Positions 1 to 12,000 of a DNA stretch of 64,000 nt are shown here, piece by piece. The translations under genes and the position numbers were made by a program. The stretch is from NCBI GenBank assembly GCA_018389105.1, contig JACATO010002450.1, positions 1,434,501-1,498,500 on the forward strand, given 5' to 3'. The notes beneath the pieces are model-generated. The model worked only from the letters and a program-made list of their open reading frames with translations. It was not told the origin of the DNA and did not search any database. Every line of letters begins with the position of its first letter. The first letter of the stretch is position 1. This DNA is from Nautilus pompilius (taxonomy: Eukaryota > Mollusca > Cephalopoda > Nautilida > Nautilidae).

Positions 1-3000
1 TTTTTTTTAAAATCCTTTGATGTTGATTTGAGAAGTTGACCTGTGCACACTGTTGCTCTGATGTTAAAGTTTTGCTTTAAACAAATTTTGGGAAAAATTT
101 TTTTCTCAATGATCTGTTGGCACTCTACAGGAAATTATCCTAGGTTAGCAATATAAGTGCTAAATTTGTAGCATATAGGAATTTATCTACTTAACAATTA
201 TTCATGTACTTTATTTTCTGTCTAAACCAGGAAAAAAAATTTTCAATTGGAGTAAAATAAACTTACTTTTAAATAAATCCTTTACTGTTTTTGGTCCTAA
301 AGATACATGAATGGACAACCCATAATATTCGTGAGCTGCCTTCTGTATACTGGAGAGTATTTTGTACTATCTTTGATGATTTTTTAAAAATTGAATCAGA
401 GCTGCTATCAAAATGATTGAAACTTGAATTAGTCTTTTCACAAGTACAAGTTTGCTATTACAAAACATCAGATTAAACTTTCTTCAGAATCATTACTAAT
501 AGTACTGGCATTCAAAACAAGTTGATAGAGTAATGAGTAAATAATGGCAGTTGGCAATCTATAAAGTAAATATATTATAGTAAAATATTACTGAGTGTAA
601 CTTTACAAAATGTTTTGATTGGTTTACTTATTTTAGGAATTCAGTCAACCATTAAAAGTAATTTTAACATTAATCTCGTCAATGTCTCCAGATTACCTGT
701 TTATGACATCTGTTGGTGCCACATGTATATAATGTTTTAAGAAATCTTGTATTATCTTGGCTATTTTTGGGTAGGTATTGTCCTGCTCGAACATTGTGTG
801 CAATGTGCAATCCATATCACTGTACAAATAAAAGTTGAAGTAGTTGAGAATGTTGTTCACTGCAGCCTTATCATGATGCTGCAATCTCCAGATCTGATGT
901 AATGCCAAATGCAGCAGTCTGCACACCAACAAAAATTCACAATTCGGTCATTAGAAAATAACAAATTAAATTTTGAATCATTTTAGGAAGCGACATTAGT
1001 CCAAAGTTTGTGGTATTAAGCATGTACCCGAACAAGTTGCTGACAAGGCATAATGTCATTTTTGTCGTAATTGTTTCATAGTATGATCTCTTAAACATTA
1101 AGTTATCCAGTCTTATCCTCCTCATTAGTGATTGGTTGCAATAAGGTTTTTCTCTCTGTCTACTTCATCCAGTCATGACTACTGTCGAGGTTTGAAACAA
1201 CATTCATTTTATAGATAGTCATTCACTTTCTATGTACAAAATTCAGTAACATGCACATGTTTCACAAAAGATGGACAAACAGAAAATTTACGTGTGGTTC
1301 TTTCCTTATCAGATGACACAATCAAATCTTGTTGAACTCTTATAAAACTGTTACCACATGTGAAAGAAAATATATAATTTGATTGGATCACACTATAAGT
1401 TATTTCTAGGAAAGAATATTTCATTTTCAAGTATTTGAGAGCAGTTGTGCAATGTAGTGTGTTGTGTGCTAGTCATGGGAGTTCTAATGTAATTTATTTT
1501 TTTTTACTTTAATTCCAAGGAGTTCATAAACACAAGATGATTATCTCAAAATATTGATTTTTAAAAATTTTAATTAATTCTTCCATGAATTTGATAATGT
1601 TAGCAATTTAGGTAAGTAAATAATAGCAACTTATAACAGTGTTTTTTTTTTTTAATCATTAAAAAAATACAAATAGTTTGGTTGTATCCGATCTTGTTAG
1701 TTCAATTAATTTTTAGATCATAAATTCAAGGTTGCTTTCATTGTCATTATCACCAATATTTTATGTTTATCTTTTGAAATCCTGTTCAAGCTGGGAAATG
1801 CTGCCTTTTTTAAGAAATGCAATTGTCTGCAGTCTTCAACGAAAGTGTATTTCCAGGAAAAGCTTTGGCAGAGCATGCAGAGGCAAAGCATTTATGACAG
1901 CCTGATACAAATATTAAAATTCCAATCAATGTGTTTTGCTTTGTTTTTTTCTTTTAAGATAGCTTTAAATTTATTTTACTACTGTGTTTTGAATATGCTG
2001 ACTCTTTTAGTACTGGCTGATGTTACTTGGGGGGGGGGGGAGAAAATAACATCCCAAAAATGTAATTATTATGAGTGTATTATCCTGCTGGCTTTATCTG
2101 ACTAAATCTCTCATTACTAACCAAGTGGACTTAAGTTAACATGCTAAAGGAACATCTATAAAAGTAAGTTGTGGATGTGTGAAAAGATAAAAGCATGATA
2201 ACTGGAGATAGATTTCTGATTTTACACAATTACTGTTCATGTTTTTTTTACAGGATTTTATTTAATGACATATTGCTTTAGAGTATTGGCGTCATCATGC
2301 TACAAAGATTGCTGATGATTGACTAACTTCCATTAATGAAAAAAAAAATATCAATTTTTTTACATAAGCATTGTTAATATATCTGCTTCTTTTTTATTAA
2401 GTGGTAGAGTCCTGTTTGATATCATTTTAAAAACAAGAAAAATTTATCTTTTAAAGAAGTGTCAAGTAAATTTTTGAATACTAATAATAGCAAGTAAAAC
2501 TATTTGATTAATGTCTAACAATGTATATAGATGAGCATTACTATGATTTTTTTTAAAAAAATGTATTATGCACTATCAGGTCATCCATCTCCTCAGGATT
2601 ATGATGAATAGATGCCGCTTAATGAATGAATTAAATTTCAAAAAGCAGCTTATAATGCAGTAAATAATGGGAGGAGCATATTTTTATGGCATTTATTTGC
2701 AAGCATATCTGGTGCAACATATCTTGTAAAATCTTTGATCATTTGCATAAAATCATTCCTGTATTTCTAAATTAAGAATAGTTATCTTTTTAAATAACTT
2801 CCATTACAAAAGTTAGTTATTTATTGAATTTTATGCTATCTAATGAAAGTTGGGAACCATTTTAGTTTTATTCTTAAGTTGCAATATATTAATTCTGCCA
2901 CTTTGAAAATAGTTTTAGTAGCTTTACTTTTATTGCAGTAGATAAGATGTTATTAAATACATTTCCATCTTCTTCAGCCAACCGTTATTTAGGATTTTAT

Positions 3001-6000
3001 CAGATAGAGAAATGCATGTCATTTTGGAGGAAGTGGGTGAGACAGTTACCAAGAATTTTGTGAAAAATCTGTTTAAAAAAATTACAGTATAAAGCTAATG
3101 AAATATTTACAAGTTATCTTTGATACTCTGGAGAGGGTTTAGTACTCTGTCAATAATAAAACTAAAATAAAATATGAGTAGATTGGCTTTTGCAGATTTG
3201 TTTTTAGAAATAGTGGAGTTATAATAGATAATACCTTAAAAAGTTGAAGACAAAGTGAAAGTGTATTTCAAAGCTAATTAGGTCTTAGGTATGGCTAAAT
3301 TGTACTATAAATAGTAAAATATTATGATTTTTGTACCACTTTATAAATCATTGAAATGACCTTTTGATATACTTGATTCATGTATGGAGACCACATAACA
3401 TAAAGATAATCAGTAGCTTGAAAAAAGGTCAATGGTTGTTATACCATGATTTATATATAGTCTTGGTTACATAAAACTATGCTTTGATTGCCCAAAATTA
3501 CCTATATTTATGGTGACAAAGTCATTAGGTTAGATTTTTAAATATTGATGACTAATAGATAACTAAAAGGCAGAAGCACAAGGTTTATAAGGAATGGTCT
3601 CAGACATAAGGAAATGTTTTTAGTAATCAAATAGTATCTACTCAGCCTGAGCAGAAGAAGCAGACAGCATTAATATCTTTGAAAGTAGACTGCGCTGGCT
3701 CACTTTTTGACTTTTTGATAAAGTGGGCTATATATACATATTTTAAAACTTCTAACCACTCTGTTGGTCTTTAATTATATCTATAAAAATGGATTTTATG
3801 TAAATACTGCATTTTGAGAGAGGTCATGTTTGTATCATTTAGCAAGGTTTTAATTTCCTTGTATTTACTACTTAAGAAAAATGTGGGATAGACCATTGTT
3901 GTTGTAAAAGTGTGCTACAGCAAGAAATAGCAATTTTAAAAAAGTGAGGATTATATAAAATTACAAGTGCAGGTACTGGGTGCAGCCAGACTGGTTTGTA
4001 GTAACTCTGTTTTTATTAGTCTGGTGTACATAAGTATATGCATAAGCAGTTATGCAAGAGAGAAATTTGCAATATTAAAATAATAGTATATAAATAGAAT
4101 TTCTCATCGCTTTATCAAACAAAAATGGACAGACATTTAAACAATTTGTAGAATCATCAGTGATTAGTTCATAATTCATATCAAAATTATAATCTAAAAC
4201 ACTCTAAATATATGTTAATTAAGAGTTAAAAAAAATGAAGAGCAAAAAGAAAGTCATGTTTTAGTTTCATTAAAGTGACTTGTGTATTTTTAAGATGCGT
4301 TTTGTCATAATTTGGTTATTTACATTTCATTCTTTTTTAAGAAAGTAAACTATATTTTAAGAGTATGTAATTTCTATTTCAGATTTAGCATAATTCTAAA
4401 ACCAAAAAATAGAAAAGGAGAATTTTCACTTGTATAGTAGATGAGTCACTTTTTTGAAAAGTTATTAATGATAGCAAAATCCTGATCTTGATATATACTT
4501 TCTCAGAAGTATTTCAGTTTTTTCATTTGTTTTATTTAGTCGTATTGATTTGGCTTTTCCTAATTTTAGATTTAGGTTAAGCATTCTTTTCTAAAACTTT
4601 GTGTTGCTTTTCTTGGTAATTTTTGTAACTGAAAAATTGCTAATAACAAAACATTAAATTTTATTACAATCTATGCTTTTCTTTTGTGAATGTAAATCTG
4701 TTGGTGAAAGCATATTTTTGATGGTGTTAGCTATCAGTTAAGGAATTATTACTGTACACTGCTGGAACTGGTTGAGTGTCAGCTGGCCTGGCATGGATGC
4801 TGTGTTGTGCAGGCGTAAGATACCATAAATGAACCAGCTGGTGAAGCATGTAATGAAGTAGCTGCAACATGAAGAAAGATTGCTGATTAGCAAGGGAGGA
4901 AACAGGAAAAGGTGTGATTGCCAAGCAGAGTGATAAAGCATGGATGGTGAAAGACTTGTGTTAAAAAATGAGAGTTAGTACCATTCTTTCTTTGAATCAT
5001 CACAGGTGCACACTGCATGAACTATAGCAAAAGATGTCAGTTTTGACTGGACTCTCTATTAGCTACTTGATTTTCAGACTACTATAGGACCTAAAGTAAC
5101 AACAAAGTCATTAAAGTTTCCCTTTCTATCAAAAGCAGTTTATCTTTATTATCTAGAATATTGATGATTCATTATTAAAACATTATAAAAAACAAATTAT
5201 TTTTAAAACAAAATTTTTTGATTTATTAAAATATGTAATGCTTGTTTATTTTTAAATTACATACACAGCATATTGATATTACTAATTTCACTATTGTCTG
5301 AGAAGAGAGAAACTATTGGTTTTGTTCTTTTTTTCTGCTGAATAATTTTCTTTTTAGTTGGCATATACCACTAGTACTGGTTTACAATTATGGATTTTAG
5401 CGGAGTCTGGTGGTTTGTTCATTGATTTGTGTCTGTGCATAATTTTTTTAGAATCTGATATATATCTGAAGATATTGTAACAATAACATGTATATGCTGT
5501 TATAGAGTTACAAAAATTTGTTCTAATCTTAACTAGAATCTTGTTCAGGCTCATTTTAAGCTTAAATATAACTTTTCCCTTGCTAATTCCTCTGTAAAAC
5601 TAGTTTGGTGTTTTAGATTATCTTAGCCCTACATTACATCACTATTTATATTCATGGAAAAAGTGTTGTTTTAAAATATGTAAAAAAAAATTTTTTTTTT
5701 AATTGATTAACTTTATTTGTTACTAAACCTCAGCTATTACTTTTGTGTGTGTAACCACTGAGCTACTTCTGTATACTATGAACATTCAAATGAAACCCAG
5801 CTTGATACTGTTACAGTATTGCTATTTCAACTGGGTTGTATTGTAAGTAACTTTGTATGAATTCTTGCATGTAATTTTTAATTGTTATTGGGTCCACTCA
5901 AAAATGTAATATATTGTTAATGTAAAGAGATTGAAACTATTACAAAATTGCACTGAAGATAACCAGAATGTATGACTTCCTACACGATATTTTTTAAACA

Positions 6001-8900
6001 TAGCTACTGGCACTATCTATGCCACCTGTGAACAGGGGAAAACAAATCTGGCTCATTGAAAGGTACTGAGAAAACACTTGATTTGACATTAGTATCTCTG
6101 GGGAAATGTCTTAGGCAAAGAAAATCTTTTATTGGTCAAAAAAGAAAAAAATCAAATAGGTTCCAGCAAGTCTACAAACCTTATTCATTTTGTTTTCTGG
6201 TCATTAGAAAGATTCTGTGGAACATAATCCATTAAGCATGCAGACTTATGGACTTCCAGTTCTTCAACTCGTCTGTTAAGGTGTTCAACCTTGATGGCAT
6301 GCTCATCAGTGCAGCTGTGGCTAGAATTGATTTGCCCACCTTTAAAAATTTCTCATATTCATACTTCCACCACCTACAATACACATTGTCAAGTCACCTG
6401 ACAGGGGTCAACAAAAATTTGATTGCTACATTTTTTTTTTTTTTTCAGTTTTATTTTACTTGCAGTCACTGATTATGACTACAGCACCATCTAATGACTA
6501 ATTAATTCAGGGAGTGCAATATTTTATATATTAAACTTTCTGAGAAATTAAATCATTGGCATTGCTTTTAAATAAACAGTATACTGCCAATGCTTTCATT
6601 CTAAATGATTACATTAAAGTATATGCTACAAAATGTTGTAATCTTTGGTCACTAATAAACATGAGAAACAACAAAAGACTTTTTTTTTAAAGAGACAGGT
6701 GTTCATTATTATTATTATACATTTTTTAGGATATTTTTAAGGTACTATCTTAATGCAGGACAGTAAACCAACCACATGTTGCATAAGATCTGTTGTTGTT
6801 TTATCCCTTCAGTATCATAGCAAGCAGGGTAACTTCATAGAAGTACATTTAGCACAATGCCAAGCTAGAAGAGAGAGTGTGAGTGCATGAAGGACATCAA
6901 ATCTCCTAAAATGAGTCACCAGTACAAACATGGCCAGTGTACTCTAACTTTAGCCCATCTAATAGTAGACAGCTTTTGGAACTGTTGATTAGCTTTGGGA
7001 GTGGTACAGAAAAAGCCAGAGAAAGCTTGCCACCAACCAAGTAAGACACCAAATATAGTCTAAAAAAAACTATGTGAAACTCTACTGCCAACCACGATGA
7101 TGAATGAGCATGCTATGCTAACCATGCTACCAACTTTAAGTAAACAACTTGTAAGAATGGCCAGTCCAATGATTTTATGATTATCAGAGATCTTTCGTTT
7201 ATTTTTGGCCAACATCACATATTGACCATCATTTTGAAACCTTCGGTCACTGTTTATTTTGACATCTTAAAGATGGTTACATCAAACATTTCCCTCTGGT
7301 AGCCCTATTTTTTAGAACAAAACAATGTCAGGTAAATATACCACTCCCTATAAATGCTTTCTGTATAAGCTGTTCTGATGTGGGCAAAGTAGCATTTGTA
7401 ATAATGTTTTGGAATAATAAACCAACCAACCATACTTATCTACCTTCAATTGTACAATTTTAAAGGAGTCCTATATGTATAAACCCTATTTGACAAGTTT
7501 TTGTTTCAGATTTCACAGATTTATTTAAAACAACTTTTATGAAGAATGTAATTCAATTTTTTACAATTTATGTTCTTATGTATTATAGACATTTTTGATT
7601 TTTCAATGATAACCATTTTCTCCATTTTTAAGTAAAAACTCAGCTAGTTTTATACCTGGCTTGTCATGTTTACATGCATTTTTCAACTTACCATTAATTT
7701 TGCAAGGAACTTTCTTTTTCAATTTGCTTTAGATCAGCATGTATTGAGCAAATTTTTTTTTTTAATTGATCAAAGAAAGTATCAAAAACTGCCTATTCTC
7801 TCATTTTCTTAAACTGTCTCCCACATTTTGACAAGAGCATCATATTTAGATTTCTCATTCTTTCACTCAAAAAAAAAAAAAAAATTTTTTTTTTACTGAT
7901 CAAATTTGGTAAATTTTAAGCTTAGTAGGACAGGAAGCCATTATTATCTTTCAACTTGAGAAAAGTCCAGTTATGCAGTTTGAATTTACTAAACAATTAC
8001 AACCAACTAATAGCTAATTTCCTTGCATCATCAAGTCAGCAAATATAAGGAAAGAAGCAACAATCATGAGATGTTTAGGCAAACATTACAGAAAGAGATA
8101 AAAATATTTTTTTTAGATTTATAATAATATTTTTTATCAAACAGATTTATAATTAAGATTAGTAAAGGAAAACAGGGATGAAACATGGGTGGGTTTAATG
8201 ACTATTAGTGATGAATTCTTTCAGTATATCATTTTCTTTCTAACATTTCTTAAACATGCTAGGGGAACACTAATGGTGATTTCCTTTCACTAAATGTCAC
8301 AGTAATTAATCTTTTTTAAAGTATTATTTTCTGAGTAAACCTTTGTTTCCCAATTTTGATTTATTCTAATTCACTGAAGATAACCGGGCAAATATTTTTC
8401 AGGTGAGAGGAAAAAATTATTGACTATTGTTAAATTAAATATTTCACTTGTCTCTTTCTTTTTAGGGTTCCAAATTTGATTTGGTAGATATTCTGCTTTC
8501 ATGAGAAGAGCAGCATGTTTAAGCAGATGTGAACATTTTAAATCATCATCTAATCATGTTTCACTTAAACGGTTTCAATACATTCTGACTAAAAGCATGT
8601 TGCCTTACAAATAAATTTAAAAGCAACCAAAACTTGCAAAATTTTGCTATGCTAAAGCAAAGATACCCTATAGATGCAAAACAAATCAGAAAAGTATAGT
8701 CAAGGAAATTTTCAGTGGATTAAAAAAAAAAGATCCTTTTTTTTTTTGAAGTTAGTAACTGGACAAGCAAAAAGTTTTGTTTGTTAACATTTTAGGGATG
8801 CATTGTCTAAATTGCAGTGGTATTTGTTGCTTAATAATTTGATTTCATTCACTTACAAAATAAGGACTGTGTGGTTACATTATTGTCTCATATATTCCAG
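1..8900 (+). other. Intron of the coiled-coil gene; no supported + strand exon
   Basis: AT-rich sequence with poly-A/T runs and many stop codons in every frame. No exon with matching phase and splice sites was found on the + strand. An exon-like open segment on the - strand at 697-918 is listed separately. Confidence 0.6.
697..918 (-). other. Exon-like open segment, unrecognised
   Basis: On the - strand a 222-nt open segment lies between an acceptor-like ttgttggtgtgcag and a donor-like aacag|gtaatc. It reads 74 codons, including LQHHDKAAVNNILNYFNFYL and FEQDNTYPKIAKIIQDFL, with varied residue use. I do not recognise the protein. Further - strand open fragments at 937-1125 and 1230-1430 could belong to the same decayed element or gene. 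Confidence 0.25.
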
Positions 8901-9020
8901 GAATTACTTGAAGAGCAAAAGTCTTTGCATAAGGATGTTCAGAAGTTAACAGTACAAAATATGACACTCAAGCAGCAGTTGAATACATTGCAGTCACAAG
9001 GCAAACAATCTGAACAAATG
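8901..9020 (+). CDS. Coiled-coil gene, exon 1 of window
   Basis: This exon has 40 codons in phase 0 and lies between a tatattccag acceptor and a gtaagc donor. The translation starts ELLEEQKSLHKDVQKL and continues as a Leu/Gln-rich heptad pattern ending KQSEQM. It is the first exon of the gene seen in this window. It has no initiator, so coding sequence continues upstream of base 1. Confidence 0.8.
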
Positions 9021-12000
9021 GTAAGCATAGCTTGAGGTGTATATGCTGCTAATGACAATATCTACTGTTTAAAATGTTTATTATAAATAAGAACAAAGTT
9101 TTGGGTTATATATTTATAGAAAGAAAGGTGATTTCATGCTTTTTATACCTCTAACTATCAGTAATATTTTAAGCTCATTCCTTGCCACTATCATTAGGGT
9201 CACTCCTCAGTTCAAATATTGATTTTATCTGCAGCTTTATATTTTTATTGTGGGGTAAACTGATATGAAAGTTATAACTTGTTGGTTGCTGAGTTTTGAC
9301 CAATTGCTTCACTTAGTGATCTACATAGATCAGCTGCAAATAAAATCAACTTTAATATTTTGACACCAAGAAAAGTCTTTCAGGATTAATCCTGGTGATG
9401 GTAACAAAAAATTATTTCAAAAACATAGATTTAAAATTGCCAATGATGAGGTGTTAGAAAAAGACCAAAATAACTCCTATTTCTAATTGACATTAGTATC
9501 TACAAAACTGTTTATGATATATATATACATTCTCTCTCTATCATTCTTCCAACACACACATGCACACACAAAATAGATGTTGCTTATCTTGATTCTCAGT
9601 TTAAAATTGTCATCATCTAAAAGTTTCCAATAAGCAAAAAGCTTATTTTCAAATGTACATATATGGAACAATATATACTTTAGTTCACTGATATACATTC
9701 TGAAATTTTTATTTGATGTAATGTTAAAAATTAAATATGAAATACTTAAACATAAAGCTATTTATGACACACATGTAAAACTAGAAAAGGAGAGGGCATA
9801 CACATGTAGTAGTGTACTATAATGGTGTACTACATTTTTCTTTCCAATGAATAAAGCAAACAAAAAATGTTTATATTCATTACTGTACTTACAATCAGTG
9901 CTGAAGTACACAATTTTAAAAGAAGTAGTTGTCCGATGTTGTCGTCTTTTTTAAAATTCTCCACCTCCAACTATAAATCCTTTCCAATTTCGCATACAGC
10001 ATCATAGCCAATTTCAAAGCCAGGATTATGGCATATCCCGCAAAAAAATGTCCACAGAACACAACTGTTCTTGAAGTCACGTTTTTCAAGTTTTTCATCT
10101 GATGTTGTACAGACCCTTTCCTCCTAAAGCAGTTTTGAATAGTCAGGGAGGGGCAGCAGCCCAATAAATACCCCTTAGTTAGATAAAGTGCATAAGAAGT
10201 GTTGTCTTTTTTTTTTTTTAACAGTGTCCAGCACTCTAAGCTATGGGTCAGTTTTTCAGTTTTGAGAGAAACAATGATTCACATATTTAGACATGACCTT
10301 TGATGTTCTTAATGACATCCATATCCATCAGCTTCATGACTGTTTGAGATACCAAATTTTTTTGCTATTCACACTTGTTTAGCACTGTGTTTATGTAGAG
10401 CCTCCAGAGTCCAAGCTTTATTGACGAGATAGGTCCATATGTTTGGCCTGCAGATTCAGTAAGTTATAAAAGCTGGTTAAAAGGAAAACAAATGACAGTT
10501 ATGCATTCAAGCATACAACAACAGTTAAAGTGACAGACATTTGTCATGCTTTATGCTTTAGTACAATTCCACTGACAGCTAAAGTGTTTGTCATTAATAA
10601 TAAAAGTGAATACAAGCAACTACAAGATGTCTTGGAAACTTTAATAAAGTTGTCAATAAAAGTGGCATGACAATTGCTGATATCTGAATTCCATTACCAT
10701 TAAAGTCTGTAGGACAAGATTGGTTTTTGAGAAAATGTTACTAATGACTGAAAGTTGTTTTTCTTTCAAGATTGTTAATAACTGGTCTCTCCCTATTCTC
10801 TGTGTGTGTATACAAAGATACGTACCTACTTTTTTCCAGCACTTTAATGTTAGAAGAAAATACATTATCAAAACAGTTCTCAATAATGATGATTTTTGTT
10901 CCTTTGTTTATCAGATAAAAATGGCACCTACCAAAATTTCATATAAAGAATTACTGCACTTTATAAAGCTAATCACTTCCAACAGAAAATTGTGGATAGG
11001 GTTACAAGGGGTAGTTTGCTTTACAGCCATTTATAGGATATAGTCAACTGGCTCAAAAAAAAAAAAAAAACTCACAAAAAAGGAAGATAAGTTGCTGATT
11101 TAAATGTCTAGAGCATGCCTTTTTTTGACAGCTAACCAATTAACCTTTGGCCACAATTCCTCTGCAAGTCAGCATCTCATCCGTTACCACCAAAAGATAT
11201 TTAGGAGAGATTGGCTAAGTAGCAGCTAGAAAACCTTTGCTCAGACATGGTAACAAGAAAAAGTGATGACTGAGCTAAACAAGAACAGATCTACACCTTG
11301 GATCAATAGCCAGAGACAACAGTATGTTAGAAGAAAAGTATAAGGAGAGGCATGTTTGCTCTACAGTTAAGCATGATCGTAGAAATGTGAAAGTATTGGA
11401 CTGCTTTGCCTAGTTATTTAGCTGATATTGATAAAACCTGATGGAATTCTTATAAAAGGGAGAAAGATAAATGATCTGCAGCACCATTCAATTCTATCAG
11501 GATATTTTTTTGATAGGTGAAGGGTTTGTACTACAATCTGAAGTACACTGCAAAGCTTAACACAATACTTGATAGGAAATAAACAGGACTTCTTAAAATA
11601 CCATGGTTTGGCCACCTCAATTTCATGATCTGAACCCCATTAAATTTGTGGGTGGGCTAAACTAAATAGATCAAATAGTAAAGGAAAAAAGGTTTAACCA
11701 AAGTCAGCTATGAAACTATTTGTAAGAGGAATTTGGGTGGATTGGTGGTTACAAGGAGGAATTTTGGAAAGCTGTTGAACAGGGTGCCCAAAATGTGTGC
11801 AGCTGTTATTCACATGAAATATGGCTATTTTGAGGGAAAAAAAGTTTCAAATGATAAGAGATAAAGGTTGATGTTTTCTGATACATGATTCATTTGATTT
11901 TTCATGGTTTGTTGCTGGAATAATTCATTTTCATTAGCATTAAAGTGCTGAAAAGCTAAACAACAACAGTGTTTTCATATGGTGAGCTTATAATTTTGTG

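Noticed and set aside
4727-4960. A less AT-rich patch with overlapping - strand open frames
   Set aside because: No recognisable protein or repeat partner. It could be an old element, but this cannot be supported.
9916-10164. An 82-codon - strand open frame with several Cys residues
   Set aside because: Considered as a transposase scrap, but no ordered motif could be named.
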